Part shown: positions 9,571 to 23,320 of the stretch, piece after piece
Position numbering within the stretch: the stretch's first letter is position 1
Layout: each line of letters starts with the position of its first letter
Source of the DNA: Panonychus citri
Taxonomy: Eukaryota; Arthropoda; Arachnida; Trombidiformes; Tetranychidae
Assembly (NCBI RefSeq): GCF_014898815.1
Contig: NW_026515433.1
Span: forward strand, 1,138,501-1,202,500
Direction of reading: 5' to 3'
Length of the DNA: 64,000 nucleotides
Notes under the pieces: model-generated
Seen by the model: the letters and a program-made list of their open reading frames with translations, nothing else
What the model was told of the DNA's origin: nothing
Database searches by the model: none
Program-made: the position numbers and the translations under genes

Positions 9571-12500
9571 TTACAACTTACAGGGTATCTCAATTGTAGC
9601 TTCTTGAAGATACTTATGACAGAATAACGTTTTAACCGAAAATGATTTCGTTGTCATACAAATAAATAAGAATATACAGAAAATCGTTAAAATTAAAAGA
9701 AATTGGAGTTGCTTGTTCGTTGAGTCTAATTCTTGTTTGTTTTTGATGATTTGTTTGATTCTAAATGAGTTCCTCGAATTCAATAAAATGTCACCGATCT
9801 TTAGGACATTTTCTGAATTATCTGTAGAGTAGAAAATAATTGAATTAATTTCTCGTTGATGACAAACTGTTGACATTTGTTCTGATTCAAGTGTATCTTG
9901 ATAGAGAATAAGAATCGCCTTCAAAGCTTCGCAAATGATTTGCGTTTGATTTTCGGTCAATAATTTCTCGAAGACCAAGACAAGTGAATTGATAGTATCT
10001 GCTTCACTCAGGGATTGATGGTCAACCGTAATTTTTGGCAATTCGTGACCAACACAGACACAAAAAGGTCCTTTATTTTGTGAGCATTTGCACCATTTCA
10101 TGGGACAGGCCGAGGCTCGAGTTGTTATTTCCCAATAATTATCCGACCCTCCCAATGAGCAAACATCTTCATCGACCTGTTGACAGTGACCTCCTTTGAA
10201 ACCTTTTTGGCAGACACATTGGTACGAGTTGATCAGGTCGATACAAGATCCGTCATTAGCGCATGGATTGGGCTCACAGTCGTTTACATTGGACTCACAA
10301 TGTCGACCTTCAAATCCTTTGATACAGTTACATTTGTATGAACCATTTAAATTCTGACAAGATTCAGTAGTTGATGGAATACAAGGTGACAAAGATGTTC
10401 CCAGATTACACTCATTTATATCTACAAGGGAATAGTAAAGAAATTAGATCATTTTTGTTCAGACAATACAATTTAGAAGATCGATAAGATCAGTAAATTA
10501 TCGTAAACACTTTTCATCGTTAATCATCAGCATAATTTTTTCCTCTTTCAGCCTCTGATCCTTGTGCTTATTTTTAGATGAGCAGTGCTGGTTCACCAAC
10601 TGTTGAAATTCATCTCTATCGTAATTAAATCTCAATTGCTTCCTGAACAGATCAAATTTCACCGAAAGTTGAGATGGTTATTCAGAAGGAGATTTAAAAT
10701 TAAGATTAAGATGAAAAATGCTGCGATGAAAGATACTTAATACTTATCATAAGACACAATGAGAGATATTCAACTAATTGTTACCTTCTTGACATCGATC
10801 ACCAGTGAATCCTGGAGGACAAATACATTGATATCCATTAATAAGATCGATACATTTACCATCATTCAAACAGGGATTAGATGAACACTCGTTCACATTA
10901 ATCTGACAACGATTACCAGTCCAACCCTGAGGGCAATTACAGATGAACGATGAGTTACTGACTTCGAAACACGTTCCACCATGAAGACATGGACTCGTTA
11001 CACATGGATTGACCACTTAATCGAAAGAGAGAGGAAGAAATCAGAGGTTAATTAAATTAACTTTAATTGTTAAAACGACTTTTTAATCACTCCAAAGCAT
11101 TTGTATGAAAATGATTCATCCAAAGTGCTCATTTAAACGCAACAATTTAAAGGTAAACATCTGACATCTTTTGATAGAAATGAGAACGAGGAATGATAAT
11201 CAAATCAAATCCAATGAATCAGTTAATCAACCAACAGAATCTAAATTGATCTTCATAACCATTAGATAATATTAGATGAAATTGTTTGATAATATAACCA
11301 AGGAAAAGTTATCATTCGGCAGCCCAAAGAAAGCCAGGTAATTATTAACTACCGAAAATGATACAAATTATTGGTTACGAATAATTTTCTCTAATTGTTG
11401 GTAATTTACTTTCTTTTGCCATAGAAAACAAGACGAATCGGTAAATATTTTCATAGGCGTATCAAGTCAGGTCACTTTAATGATATTCAAGGAATAAAAC
11501 TTGTTACATTGATTATTGGATGGAAACGGATTTACTGATCACCATTGATTGACTAACCACGATTGTTAATAGAAAACAATCAACAAATAATCTAATAAAT
11601 ATGGGTTACAAGTACTTTTCGTCTACTAAATAATAATCAAAGGAACCATGAAAATCTGCTGATTGTTATATTGCCTTAGGCTTCTGGTCGTAGAAACGGT
11701 TTCGCGATCCTCCTTAAATCGTGATTATAATCTGATCCTTATCCTTATCCTCATCTTCATCTTCATCATCATCATTAAATTGTCTTGGTAGCAACATAGA
11801 GATTAAATTAACCACGAATTGGATGGAAACTGTTTCTGTCAATTGACTTGATTGTTGGAAAAATTTAACATTGTCTTCAATTACTTTTTGGTTTAGTTTT
11901 TCAAGGACAAGATTAACTGTTGATTAAATACTTGTTAATTACTTGTTACAATCAATATCTGATCAAAGTAAAGTTTTCAATTTCCACTGTACAACAATTT
12001 AAATTTAAAAGGAAAACATAACATCCGTTTAGTGGATTTACTATTCAATTAGTTAATTGCAACTATACTGGATCAAGAAAATCATCAACGAGAATAGTTG
12101 ATTGTTGATAAAATAATCTAAAGAAATTATATTAAATATTCAACGATGAATATTAATTAAGTGCTTCTTAAATAACATCAACAGTAGCCAATTTATCAGT
12201 AGTTTAAATCATTTGTAAATCATCAAAGTGATCATCAATTTAGAGCTTCCGTTTAGATTGAACAATTATCAAATTACAATTTAACGTATACTAAGTTGAA
12301 CAATTAATATCATGAAATATCAACAAACTATTTAATATACAATATGAATGAACAATTGGTGAATATAAACTCATCACCATTTAAATTAAATTGTCAAGTC
12401 AAGTGTCGATGGTAACAAATTATCAATACACTTGAATGCAATTTAATATCCCAATTGAAATCGATATTGCAATCAATTGATTATCATAAGAGAGCATGAA

Positions 12501-15500
12501 TTATCCCATCTGCCGTAATCGCAATTAACTTAATCACCATAAACAAAGACACACTCCCAGAGCAATTAATGAATCGCTCAAAAAAAAAAACAAAATCAAT
12601 GAATCAGAATAAATTGATCAACTTACCGATTTGACAATTGTTACCATCAAATCCTGGTTTGCAGTGACATTTGTACTGATTGGGGGCAATGTTATCACAT
12701 AGGCCACCATTCAGACAGGGCTGATGAGTACCACAGTAATTAAGATCTTGATCACACAAAATGCCGCCCCAATTACGGTGGCAAATACATTGCCAGGGCT
12801 TGAGACAATAGCCATTGGTGCATCCTGGATAAAGTAAACACTGGTTACATAGAGTGCCTGAGTATCCAGGTCGACACTGACACTGATCGGGTTCTGAACA
12901 ATATCCGTGCTCTGAATTACATCCTGATCGACATTTTGGTTTATCACAATTATCACCAATCCAACCAGGTAGACAAGCCTTTTGGCCATTTTGCTGACAA
13001 ATGTAATGTCCGAAAACATCATTGCGTTCACGACAAAATTCAGAACATTCATCACCATGATAATATAATGAACAATAAATTCTAAGATAAATAGAGAAGG
13101 AAGAAAATTTAATTAGATTAATAGTTACCAATGGAAAGAGTGAACAATTAAATCTCTCGACACTTCGACAATACATTTTGTGTTTGTTAAACTTCATGGA
13201 TCATTAAAAGTTTTTTTTAACAATCAAATTGTATTAAAATTGACTCATCATGATTAGTATCATGATCTTTATTAGTGCCAATGGTTTTTTATTGTGTCAA
13301 CTTAATTCAATGTCCATTTGTCTTTTCATTGTAATAGTAAAACTTTTTTTCCGATCAAATCTCAATGGACCTTTAATACAATTTACTCATTGTCAAGGGA
13401 GCTCTTCACTATTAATGGTTAAATCTTACAATTGGGACGATAGAGAAGAGGGTGAGAGGATGATGATGATGATGATATCCTTTTATTATCATCATCAATA
13501 AGTGTCCCACTGTCCTTTGTCAATGGCGTAAAGGCTATTTGGTCAAAAAGTTATGTCCAGATTTGGGACAATTGTTAATCTTTACCGATTTCATCAGTGT
13601 TAACCCTTATTTCTGGTTTGATTATATTCTGATTGTATCGACAATTTCATTTGACAGCATTAATCTTGACACAATCAACTGTCAACCCTTTTGTTAATAG
13701 ATTGTGTTATGATTACAGTCAATTGTTATTATATAATCATTCACTTTAATCAAAATTTTCTAGGTCAATGTTTGGGTCAGCATTCAGTAAGTTATTTACC
13801 TTATATCTCAATTTAATCTCATTTAAATATTATTGTTCACACAAAATTCAACAAATCTAATTATTCATATGACTGTAAAAATTAACATCAACAGTAGTTT
13901 CAAAAGTTAATTGTTTTCATTCATGGTCGGTGAAAGCTACTAATATATTTTCTTGATTGTAATAATTAAAAAACATCCAGGATTTTTGCAAGACTGTTAC
14001 AATCATTAAATTAACGTCCACTCAAATTGATGGACAAAGGATTGGAAATTATTTATTACGAAAAAGTAACTGTAACAATTGAATTTATTTTTCTAATTGT
14101 TATAAGTCAATTAATTACCTGTATCGATAAACTAGATGAGAATTCGCTGTTTTGAATGTCTTATATAACCAAGTTCTTAAAGTGGTCGATGAGCGATTCG
14201 TAGGTAGGACATTGTCATCGAAGTGAATTTGTTTCTCCAATTGGACATAATTGCTATTCGATGATCCAGAATTAGTTAAAATGGTTACAATTAAAGTGAA
14301 TGATTTCTGTAATTAAAGAGAAAAAGAAAAAAAAATCAAATATGTAAAGTTAATTGTTGGACAATTTAATAAGCAAAAGCGATAGAAGAAATAAAAAACA
14401 AATGCAACAATCAATTTCACATTAAAACAAAGTTAATTGTTATCACCATGATACAATTTAAACTATAAATAGATTGATGATTAAAACTAATTGGCAATGG
14501 TAAAGGTTAAGGTTAACATAAATTGACCTGAATCAAGCGAAATAATTAAATTTCTCTGTGCAACAATTAACTTTGAACAGTTAGAAGATTGCAAATATTG
14601 TAAAATGAACAACGGGAAAAAATCCAACCGGATGTTGTTGATATATTTTCAACCGGAACTACTATTTTTTATGAAGAAAAAGACAGAGATAGAGACAGAG
14701 ACCGAGAGAGCAGTAGAAAAGGTTAGTGATGAAGATGGAGGATGATGATGATTATTTTTTATTCTATTCGAATAGTTGAAATAATTACTTAATCTTACGC
14801 GTGCTGGAAATATTTGAAAACGACTTCGCAATTAGACTAATATATTTGATGCTTCCTTTCAGCTTCCAAGGACCATCATCATCATCATCATCATCATCTT
14901 CCTCATCCTCATCATCTTCATCAGCATAAAAAAACTGACATCTTGATTCATCTTCATCACCTAAATCATCAGTCTTTGTTTATCCATCAATGGAACTTTT
15001 TTTTCAAGTAATCTCTTCTTTCATCAAAAACCTTGGCTTTAGATTAAAATTTTGTCCTCTTAATTACGATATTAACTTGACCATTGTCTTAGATTGTTGA
15101 TAATCTTAATTACCATTGAACACATTTCCTTTTAATCCAGTTGAATTAACTTCCATCACCATAATTTACCTGAATCTTTTTCAAACGTTTTCCATATGTC
15201 ACTTTTACCCAATGATAAATGTTACATTACCTTTGCATAATCAGTTACCAGTCAAGGATAAATTACTGGTCCATTGATTATAACAATTAAGAAACAACAA
15301 AACTGATTGTTATTAATATTACTCCAAGAAAAGACAAACAAATTGATACGAAAACAAAATGATTGTAATCAAATGAAATGTCATTGATTTTATAAACAAA
15401 TTGAGAGTAAAAAAAAACTAATCTAACTAATGAAAAATTGATCAACCATCGTTAATAAATTGCAATAACAATGACAATAGTCAAGAGCTAATTGTTGTTA

Positions 15501-18500
15501 TGGTTAAGGAGTGAGCCTAAAGTGTGAATCAAATTTGCATAAATCGCATGGATTAAATTTAATGAGTTTCTATCAATATTTTCACTCAACAGAATGCAAA
15601 TCATTTCAAGTTGATTGAATTTTCAACAAACTCTTCACACAACTGATGCACTTTGCATTTATGATGAAAGTTGTTGATTGTTGATGAACCTGTTTGATTG
15701 TCGATTGGAACAACAAAAGTCTGTTCGAAGTGTGATTAACAGGAATGTTAACAGATGGATCAATGGTGATGTCGATTCCCGATTGGGTTCTTCAAAAATA
15801 GCCCTTCGATCATCATCATCATCATTGATCATCTCAAGGGAGAATCGGTTTACATCCTTTAATTCCCATTTGAATCAGTTTAATATTTAATGTTATTAGA
15901 ATCAAGTTTTTCTCTTTTTTTAAAAATAGTAAAAAAAAGATACACAAAAAGTGTAACTGAGTCTGTAAGTGAGATGATGATGATGATGATGGTTCTCTAT
16001 TTAGGACACACAGAGATGATGATAGGAGAGAGAAAGTCAATTCACTTCCCCGCTCCCCGTTTATCCTCATCTCCCTCCTCATCTTTGCTCGAGTCAGAAC
16101 TCAATGAGCCGAGACACAAACTCGAGAGGTGAGAGGGAAACCTTATGGAGACACAGTAAGCAAACCATTGATGTTTATCAATGAATTTGTTGTTTGTTGT
16201 TGTTGTTGTTTTGTTACTTTATTTAGTGAATAAGAAGTACAATCGTTGCAAAAAAAGAAACTCATAACATTGCAACATTTGTAATATTAGAAGAAGGAAA
16301 AAAAATCAATGAAAACTAATTCACAATTAGAGTAATTCAATTGCTTTCTAACTGTCATCGCCTCTTAACAATTAAAACTAAACTTTCAAATAAGTTGCAA
16401 AGTTTCATTAATATTAATATTATTTCTTGAGTTGGATAAACTTTTCGGTTACACTAATCAAATATACACTTTGAATTAGCAATTAGTCAATTGTTTTGGA
16501 AATTTGTATACACTAATTGTAATAATTTACAATAATCTTTACCTTTTCATGAATAATTGATTGTTGACTTTTTTATTTTCACTTAAAATGGCGGCCTGAC
16601 AATTTGCTACAATAAGAAACCTTATTCCTTCATGTTATTAACTTTTATTATGATTAAGTTTAAGGTCAATGCAATATGTTAATCTTCCCATCGGATATTT
16701 CATGCTTGAGATAATCCCAACAGTTACAAGTTAATTCAAGACATAGTAGAAAGAGTGTACAGTCGTGCAAAGAAACAGAAAAGTGAAAACAAATGACAAG
16801 CTGACAAATTTTGTTGATCCAGTTTTTGGCTTTTCCAATGGATTAAGTCATGTGTTTCCACTCTCATTCATTCATTGGATTGTATCAACCTTAAATTATT
16901 GCAAATTAATCTTAATCACTGGCATCATCTCAGCAGAGAGGTTGATGATGATGATGATGATGATGATGATGACAAAGACCTCACCCTCTTTTCACCACCC
17001 ACACAAACTGCCCTTTCAAATCAACACATCAACAGTTAAAAAACTCAATACACTCAAGAGATTTCATTTCAATGTCAAAATTTGAAGCTAGAAAATAATT
17101 CAAATCAAAATATTGATTCTATTGATTGTCAAATTTATCGTCAACTCAATCGTCTTGATTATAGCTGTTGAAATCAATTTTGAGTTGATTAGGGTTCGAG
17201 TAACTTTTTTAATTAAGTCAAAAATCAATTGTTAGGATTATGTTGATTGTTACTATTAGTATTTGATATGATTTATTTGATGGTTGATTCAATATGGTCA
17301 AGGGTTGGGGTTTATTAACTGGTTATGTTAACATAATGGACACAAAGAGATGACCTTTAAGCCTTATCGGGTCAACTCCCATTGACCAGTGTCCAAATCA
17401 ATAGTTGACACAATCAAGTTAATCATAAACTATATCATTATGATTAACCCTTCATAATAGATGATAATCTTTTGTTAACAATCAAATCAATTGTGTCTCT
17501 TGAGTAACCAAATCAAATGTAACTCTTATTATGATTTAACTTAATCTCCTGAGATTATTAATTTTGATGGTCAATCGTTGATTTCTGGACTTTAATTAAG
17601 CTAATTAACAATCTAATATTTGGCCCTTCAACTTTTCAGCAATTGATAACTTATGATAATCGTTAATCTTTGTCATCTTAATTGTTGATTGTTGACCATT
17701 TATATTCAGCATTAATTAGGCAAGTTAAACGGTCAAAGGATTCACCTTAAACTTGGAAACTAAATTAACTAATTCAGTTATGCTAACGGAAGTTAATTGC
17801 TAATTGAAACTGTGTTCAATTCAATGCTTAGTAGATTGTGATTAACTAAGTAATCTAGATGATAATCTATGAAAGTTATTAATTTGAATTGTTAATTAAT
17901 TAGTTAATGATTCAGATTGTTGTTACTGATGGAACAACTAAATTGTTAATGATAAAAAATCATCTAATTGTTGGGACTGTGAGAATTGTGATTCTAATGA
18001 TAATTAACAACAATAGATCAACAACTTGATACAACATTAAAACAATTAGTATTAATTAAATGGTCAACAAATTTGGTTGACCTTTCAAGTACATAATTGT
18101 AATTAATTTAAATTGTCAATGATTAAATCACCTCTTCTAATCCATGATAGTAATATATGAAATAAAATTACAAGATTAAAATGATTAAGAGATTAAATTA
18201 TTTTCTCAATTCAATTAATCCATCTGAATGGTAAATGTTTTCATTGAGGATTAATTTTAACAGATTAACAGATAATCAACCTTAAGATTTGAATGATTAA
18301 CAATCAAGTTGATTAAAAGTTGTCATAAAAATAAATAAAAGTGTCACACTGATGATGTTTCAATGTAATTAAATTCTGTTTTTTTTCAAAATGATTATCA
18401 ATCAGAGGCAATCAAATATTGATTGTCATCTAAAATCATAAATCACAATCAATTAAGGGATAATAAGTTGAATGAATTTAATTATAATCCTTAACTTTGT

Positions 18501-19387
18501 TTTCTTGTATAAAAAAAAATGTTCAAGTTCAAGGATAATCAGAATCGTAGAGGAAAAACAAATACCGATCAAATTGAATGATAATTTAGATAATTAATTG
18601 TGGATTGGAATCAATGATGATGATCAACATGATTAAGAAGATGATTAGTGAACTTCATTGATTGTGAACATGGAAATGTTTGAGTAGAAATTAAAAGTTA
18701 TCTCGATTTTCTGTGAGAAAAACTCAGTCAAGAGAAGAATTCACATAATTAAGACACTAAACAACCAAAGATGATGATGATGATCAACAAGAAGATGATG
18801 ATGATGATGATGATGATAATGTCGACAGAGAGAAAGGGAAGATTAGACGATGCGAAACCAATTAGATTAACATTGAATGTGAATCAAGGTAATAATGAGT
18901 AACAAGAATAAGAAAAGATGATCAACAGAAATTAAGTGTTAGATTTGCTAATTACTCTTTTTTGTAACTTCTTTAATGTGAAAGAATTAAATTGTTACGT
19001 TGATTGTCGTTGATTACTTACCATCCATCTGAATGTGAAGGGTAATCGCAATGAAACTGGATTAGATGAAGTTGATGGTTGAGATGTTATATTACCATAG
19101 GTACAAGGGGGACCATAAACAAGAGTATTTGATTCCTTGAGACACAAATTGTAAATTAATTTAGTTTCATCGGTTGATGAGTAAAGTTGTTTGTGTTCAA
19201 ATTCAACAATTTCAATTTGAAATACACCAGATCCATGAGAACAATCAATTTTAATTGTTATCAGATAAAACAATATAATCCATAAATTGTACCTTTGATT
19301 AAGTTTAGTTGAAGTTAATTGTTGTCTATGATTAGGATAATGATTTGGTTGATGATTATTAATCCGCTGAGTTACATACATTTTCAT
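9571..19387 (-). CDS. Ser: Serrate/Jagged-type Notch ligand, reduced form
   Basis: Five exons in transcript order: 19387-19022, 14306-14119, 13081-12627, 11015-10785, 10421-9571, all with consistent phase, giving 696 residues. It is a single-pass membrane ligand for Notch. Order: hydrophobic signal segment at about 35-48; MNNL/C2-like domain to about 184 (GVFQIEIVEF, LPFTFRW); DSL domain at about 188-230 with the key RNDVFGHY; EGF1-3 as in Jagged (NWGGILCDQDLNYCGTHQPC); EGF4-7 to about 493; a Cys-rich stretch at about 500-533 resembling the Jagged von Willebrand C region; a transmembrane segment at about 650-669; and a tail of only 27 residues. Jagged/Serrate usually has 14-16 EGF repeats and a tail above 100 residues, so more than half the ectodomain repeats and most of the tail are missing. 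Intron 1 is 4.7 kb. The Cys-rich region favours Serrate over Delta. Confidence 0.9.
16942..16972. repeat. (GAT)n microsatellite in Serrate intron 1
   Basis: About ten uninterrupted TGA/GAT units. Similar shorter runs occur near 13459-13478, 14877-14897 and 15975-15991. Open frames across them are low-complexity artefacts. Confidence 0.9.
18771..18819. repeat. Interrupted (GAT)n microsatellite in Serrate intron 1
   Basis: Two GAT runs separated by TCAACAAGAA, about 200 bp from the splice donor of Serrate exon 1 (19021). Confidence 0.85.
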
Positions 19388-19704
19388 TGTAACCCAGGGT
19401 TAAAGTTTTCCAACACAATTAAGATTATTATTAACTAATCAATTTGGTTATTATTATTATTTTACTGTTGTTGATGTTTATTAAATCACTAATCAGATTA
19501 AAAAAGACACAAATTGAGTTTTAATTGTCACTGTGATTTAAGATTATCCATATTGAGGTGATTGTTGATAACTGAAGTGCACGCGTAACAATTAACATTA
19601 GAATGACGAGTAAAAAAAATACGTGTGAACGCGTGTTCCTTTGGTGGGCGCGTGTTTTTCAATGTCAACTGAAGGGAGATCTTGTATTCACCAGGTCACA
19701 AATT

Positions 19705-19746
<42 letters not shown>

Positions 19747-21809
19747 ATAGAAAACGAAAAGAGGAGGAAGATGAGGATGAGGATGAGGAAGAAAAAAGAT
19801 GAGGAGGAGGAGAGATGGAGAGCGAGATGATGAAAATACACTTGGGATTATTTCACTTAGAAAATATTTTTTCTTCCAACATTTTTCAATCGATTCTTCA
19901 ATCAACAGTTATCATAAATATTGATATTCTAAATACTGATATTTATCAATAAGTAATAAGGGTTAAGATTCTGCTGGATCACAATTAAGTTGATGAAATC
20001 TTGAAATTCGTAGGCAAATATTGAATAAATAGAAACTTTTTGTTTTCCTTCAAGTTTAAGGTAAGAGTTGTGATGATAAACTGGCCTCAGAATGACTTCT
20101 GTTGAAAGTAAGAAGCAAATCAACGGACCGATAACAATAACAACATCATATGAAGATAAAGAAGATAGATGATGATAAAAGATGATAAAAGATGATAGGA
20201 TGAAGATGAAGATGAAGATAACCGTGTAAATCGTGAGGCAAAAGGTATAATCAACGTAACATGGGAACTACAAGTTCCTTCAACATACTAGACACAAAGC
20301 AACTGTTACCTTTACAAAATTACATTAGTTTTTTACCTTAAACAACAATTTCAACGATAATATTTCATCATCAACATCATTTAATAACAATCAAGTCTAA
20401 TCAAAAAGAATCAACTTAATCCGGTCCAATATCATTAGATTAGTCCACTAATCTAATCCAAAACGATAAAAAAAACTTTACTATCACTTTCAACTTAGCC
20501 AATTAATTGTTAAAAAGTCAATTGTTATCATGTATCAATGATTTCAAATCAAACTTGATTGTCCAGTATTAAGACACATACAGTTTATTAGCCTGTTTGT
20601 GTTATCAATTAGATCAACGATTTAATCTGATCAATTGGAATTTAGATTTTAAATGATTCGATCAATTTAAATGGTTAAATTCAAATAGGAAACTGTAAAT
20701 GTCCCAAGTTGGAAACTTGTTCACTCAAAGTCCTCTTGTTGCTCGTCCTCCCTCAACATCCACCACACCTTCAAATCGCATCCTCATCCCTCCTCCTCAT
20801 CCCCATCCTCATCTCCATCCTCATCCTCATCCCCTTGATCCTCATCCATCTGTTGACATTAAAGTCTATGTAAAAATATCATAACCACAACTTCACCAAT
20901 TTTGTGGTTACTTTCAATTCTTCATCCAAAAACATTTGGGATTTAATTTGATAATAAATAAATCACTTAAATCATAAGGGATTAGAATTGACAGATTAAT
21001 TTATAATACAATTTTTTAATAATCATCATCAACGACAAATCATCAAATCAGATCTTAATTATCAAGTGAATAAAATTACCAATGAAGGTATTTAATTGTT
21101 TACTCAAATCTATCAATACCTTTCAGCTATTTACAATTAAATTAAAATTCAACTTTTGATGATTTGAAAATTGTCGCAATTTATAATTTAATTGTCTTCC
21201 GGATGCTAATGTTTGATATCGATAAACAATCAAATAATCAATCAATTAATTATTTTCCTCTGTAATCAAGGTTATAATTTGTATTCTTTAATTGTGATCA
21301 TTAGCATTCAAGGTTAAATTGTAACCATTTGTAAATTACAATTAGATTGTATCATTGTGATCATTAAATTGACTGTTACGTATGATTATTAATTAGTGAG
21401 ACGACAATTAGAATTAAAATCAATTTAATTTGAGAACCGAATTGATTGTGATGTTTTTAATTGTCGTAATTAGATTCCTATTGATACCTGATCATTTTAA
21501 ATCAACTTCTTGCAAACTGATTAATTACATTTCTCGCAAGTAAATTAACAATTAATTCATTGATCAAAGTAAATCTTGATAAAACCTTTGATTCTTATGG
21601 CTTAATCATTATGCTAATCAACTGATTGATATAATTATCTTAATGATTTAGATTTTGTAACATTATTGTTAATCTATTATGATTAAATACTTCGCAACAA
21701 TTAAGGAAATATAATAAATAACCTTTGAGACAGTTTCTTCATCTTCATCGCATCATCAGTAGCAATTAAGTGTGTCAATTTTAATTGTCATCAAGCTAAT
21801 TAACTGACC
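19388..21809. promoter_or_regulatory. Divergent upstream region between Serrate and spermidine synthase
   Basis: No gene is supported in these 2.4 kb. It must hold both promoters. Features seen: the GA tract at 19706-19820 about 320 bp upstream of the Serrate ATG, and a CCTCAT-rich stretch at 20780-20850. The open frame at 20699-20884 is a His/Pro artefact of that repeat. Confidence 0.45.
19706..19820. repeat. (GA)n tract and purine-rich stretch upstream of Serrate
   Basis: Sixteen or so GA units at 19706-19737, then GA/GGA-rich DNA to about 19820. In arthropods such tracts can bind GAGA-type factors near promoters; here that is only a suggestion from position. Confidence 0.75.
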
Positions 21810-22841
21810 ATGGATTCATTTATCAAGGGATATTTTTGTGAACTCAGTGATGACAGTGACGAGATCGTAATTGCTGTTAAATGTGACAAACTAATTCACC
21901 AGGAAAACACTGGACTACAAGAGTTACTTATCTTTCAAAAGTAAATCAGTAATTAATTACTCATTGATTGTTAATTAATCTCTCAACTCTCTGTATCTTT
22001 TTCAGTAAGATTTTCGGTCGTTGTATGGCCTTAGATGGAGCTATACAGTTAACTGAGAAAGATGAATCTTCTTACCAAGAGATGATCACGTTTTTGGCCT
22101 TAAACTCGCACCCGAACCCTAAGAAGGTTCTGATTGTCGGTGGTGGGGATGGTGGTGTTATCCGTGAGTGTTTGAAGCACCATTGTGTTGAAGAGATCAC
22201 TTTATGTGAGATCGATAAGCGAGTCGTTGAAATGTCCAAGAAATACCTTCCCTTTATGTCCTCCTCTTTTGACTCTCCAAAAGTGACCGTTAATATCGGT
22301 GATGGTCATGGTTTTATCAGGGAAAATAAAAATTTGTTTGATATCATTATCACCGATTCATCTGACCCTAAAGGACCCGCTCTCTCACTTTTCAAAGGGA
22401 TTACTATAAATCTCTCCATGAGTGTCTTAGATCCGGTGGGATTATCTCATGTCAGGCTGAGACAATTTGGTATGATTTACCGTTGATTAAGTCTCTTCAT
22501 TCAACCGCCTCCGAGTTTTTCAAAACTGTGGCTTATGCAACTACTATGGTGCCTTCTTACCCCTCCGGGCAAATTGGTTTTCTTTTGGCCTGTAAGGACC
22601 AACGAATCGACTTCAGTCTCCCATTTCATAAACTATCGGATGAACAAGTTGATGAGATGAAATTGAAATACTATTCAACGGCCATTCATCAGGCCGCTTT
22701 CACATTACCAACATTTGTCCGAAAGGTCAGTGGTCATCACGATGATTATTAATAATATGATAACCGATCAGTTGTAATTAAAACCACTTATTTACAATTT
22801 TCTATTGTTTTCAGGCTTTACAATCAAATGAATCCAATTGA
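21810..22841 (+). CDS. SRM: Spermidine synthase with an apparent one-base frameshift
   Basis: Transfers aminopropyl from decarboxylated SAM to putrescine in the cytosol. Exons 21810-21940, 22006-22725 and 22815-22841. Motifs: YQEMITF, the nucleotide-binding GGGDGGVIRE, the acidic CEIDKRVVEMSKKYLP, the catalytic DSSDPKGPA, and PSYPSGQIGF. At 22397-22399 (GGG after LSLFK) the frame breaks: reading goes from frame 22007 to frame 22399. The second frame continues the family exactly (DYYKSLHECL, SCQAETIWYDLPLIKSLH). One added base restores a product of 292 residues aligned to the family (human 302), so a missing G is the simplest explanation. The last exon adds ALQSNESN. A possible AATAAA is at 22986. 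Either an assembly indel or a genuine lesion; the otherwise intact sequence favours the former. Confidence 0.9.
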
Positions 22842-23320
22842 CCAAAGCTCAATCAGGTAATCAATACATTAGCATGTAATCAGATCACGATAATTACTAT
22901 TATGCGTCTTAATTATTCAATCAATTAGATTATATAAAATCTCATCTAATCAGTTAACCCAATTATGTTTATCGACTATTTTATCAATAAATTGCAAGGA
23001 CTTTCCGTCATTATTTGTCTACTGATTGTTAATCAAATTTTATCCTATTCAATTGGAGATTTTTAGTTTGAAACAATTAATTTGAATATAACAAATTGAT
23101 TTGGTTCTTTGGATGATTAGTGTTTTTAATTCAAAATAAATATTTTCAATCGAGGTTATCAAAGTAAAAAACAACATTACACAGCAACAATTAGCTGATA
23201 TGTACAATAAAATTTGTCAAACATAATACATGATAATTGAAGTTCGATTGAACTGAAAACGATTCATCCCAGGTAATAGTTACGATGATTTTTGGCGAAA
23301 ATTTTGAAAAAAATGACTGG
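22842..23320. other. Convergent intergenic gap
   Basis: 3' ends of spermidine synthase (plus) and ClC-7 (minus) face each other across about 480 bp of AT-rich DNA. Candidate AATAAA for spermidine synthase at 22986-22991. Nothing else seen. Confidence 0.5.

Noticed and set aside
20699..20884. Open frame with His-Pro repeats before spermidine synthase
   Set aside because: Product of a CCTCAT tandem repeat; no splice or homology support.
21810..22841. Spermidine synthase as a pseudogene
   Set aside because: Only one single-base break at a G run; all motifs and splice sites are intact, so an assembly indel is likelier.
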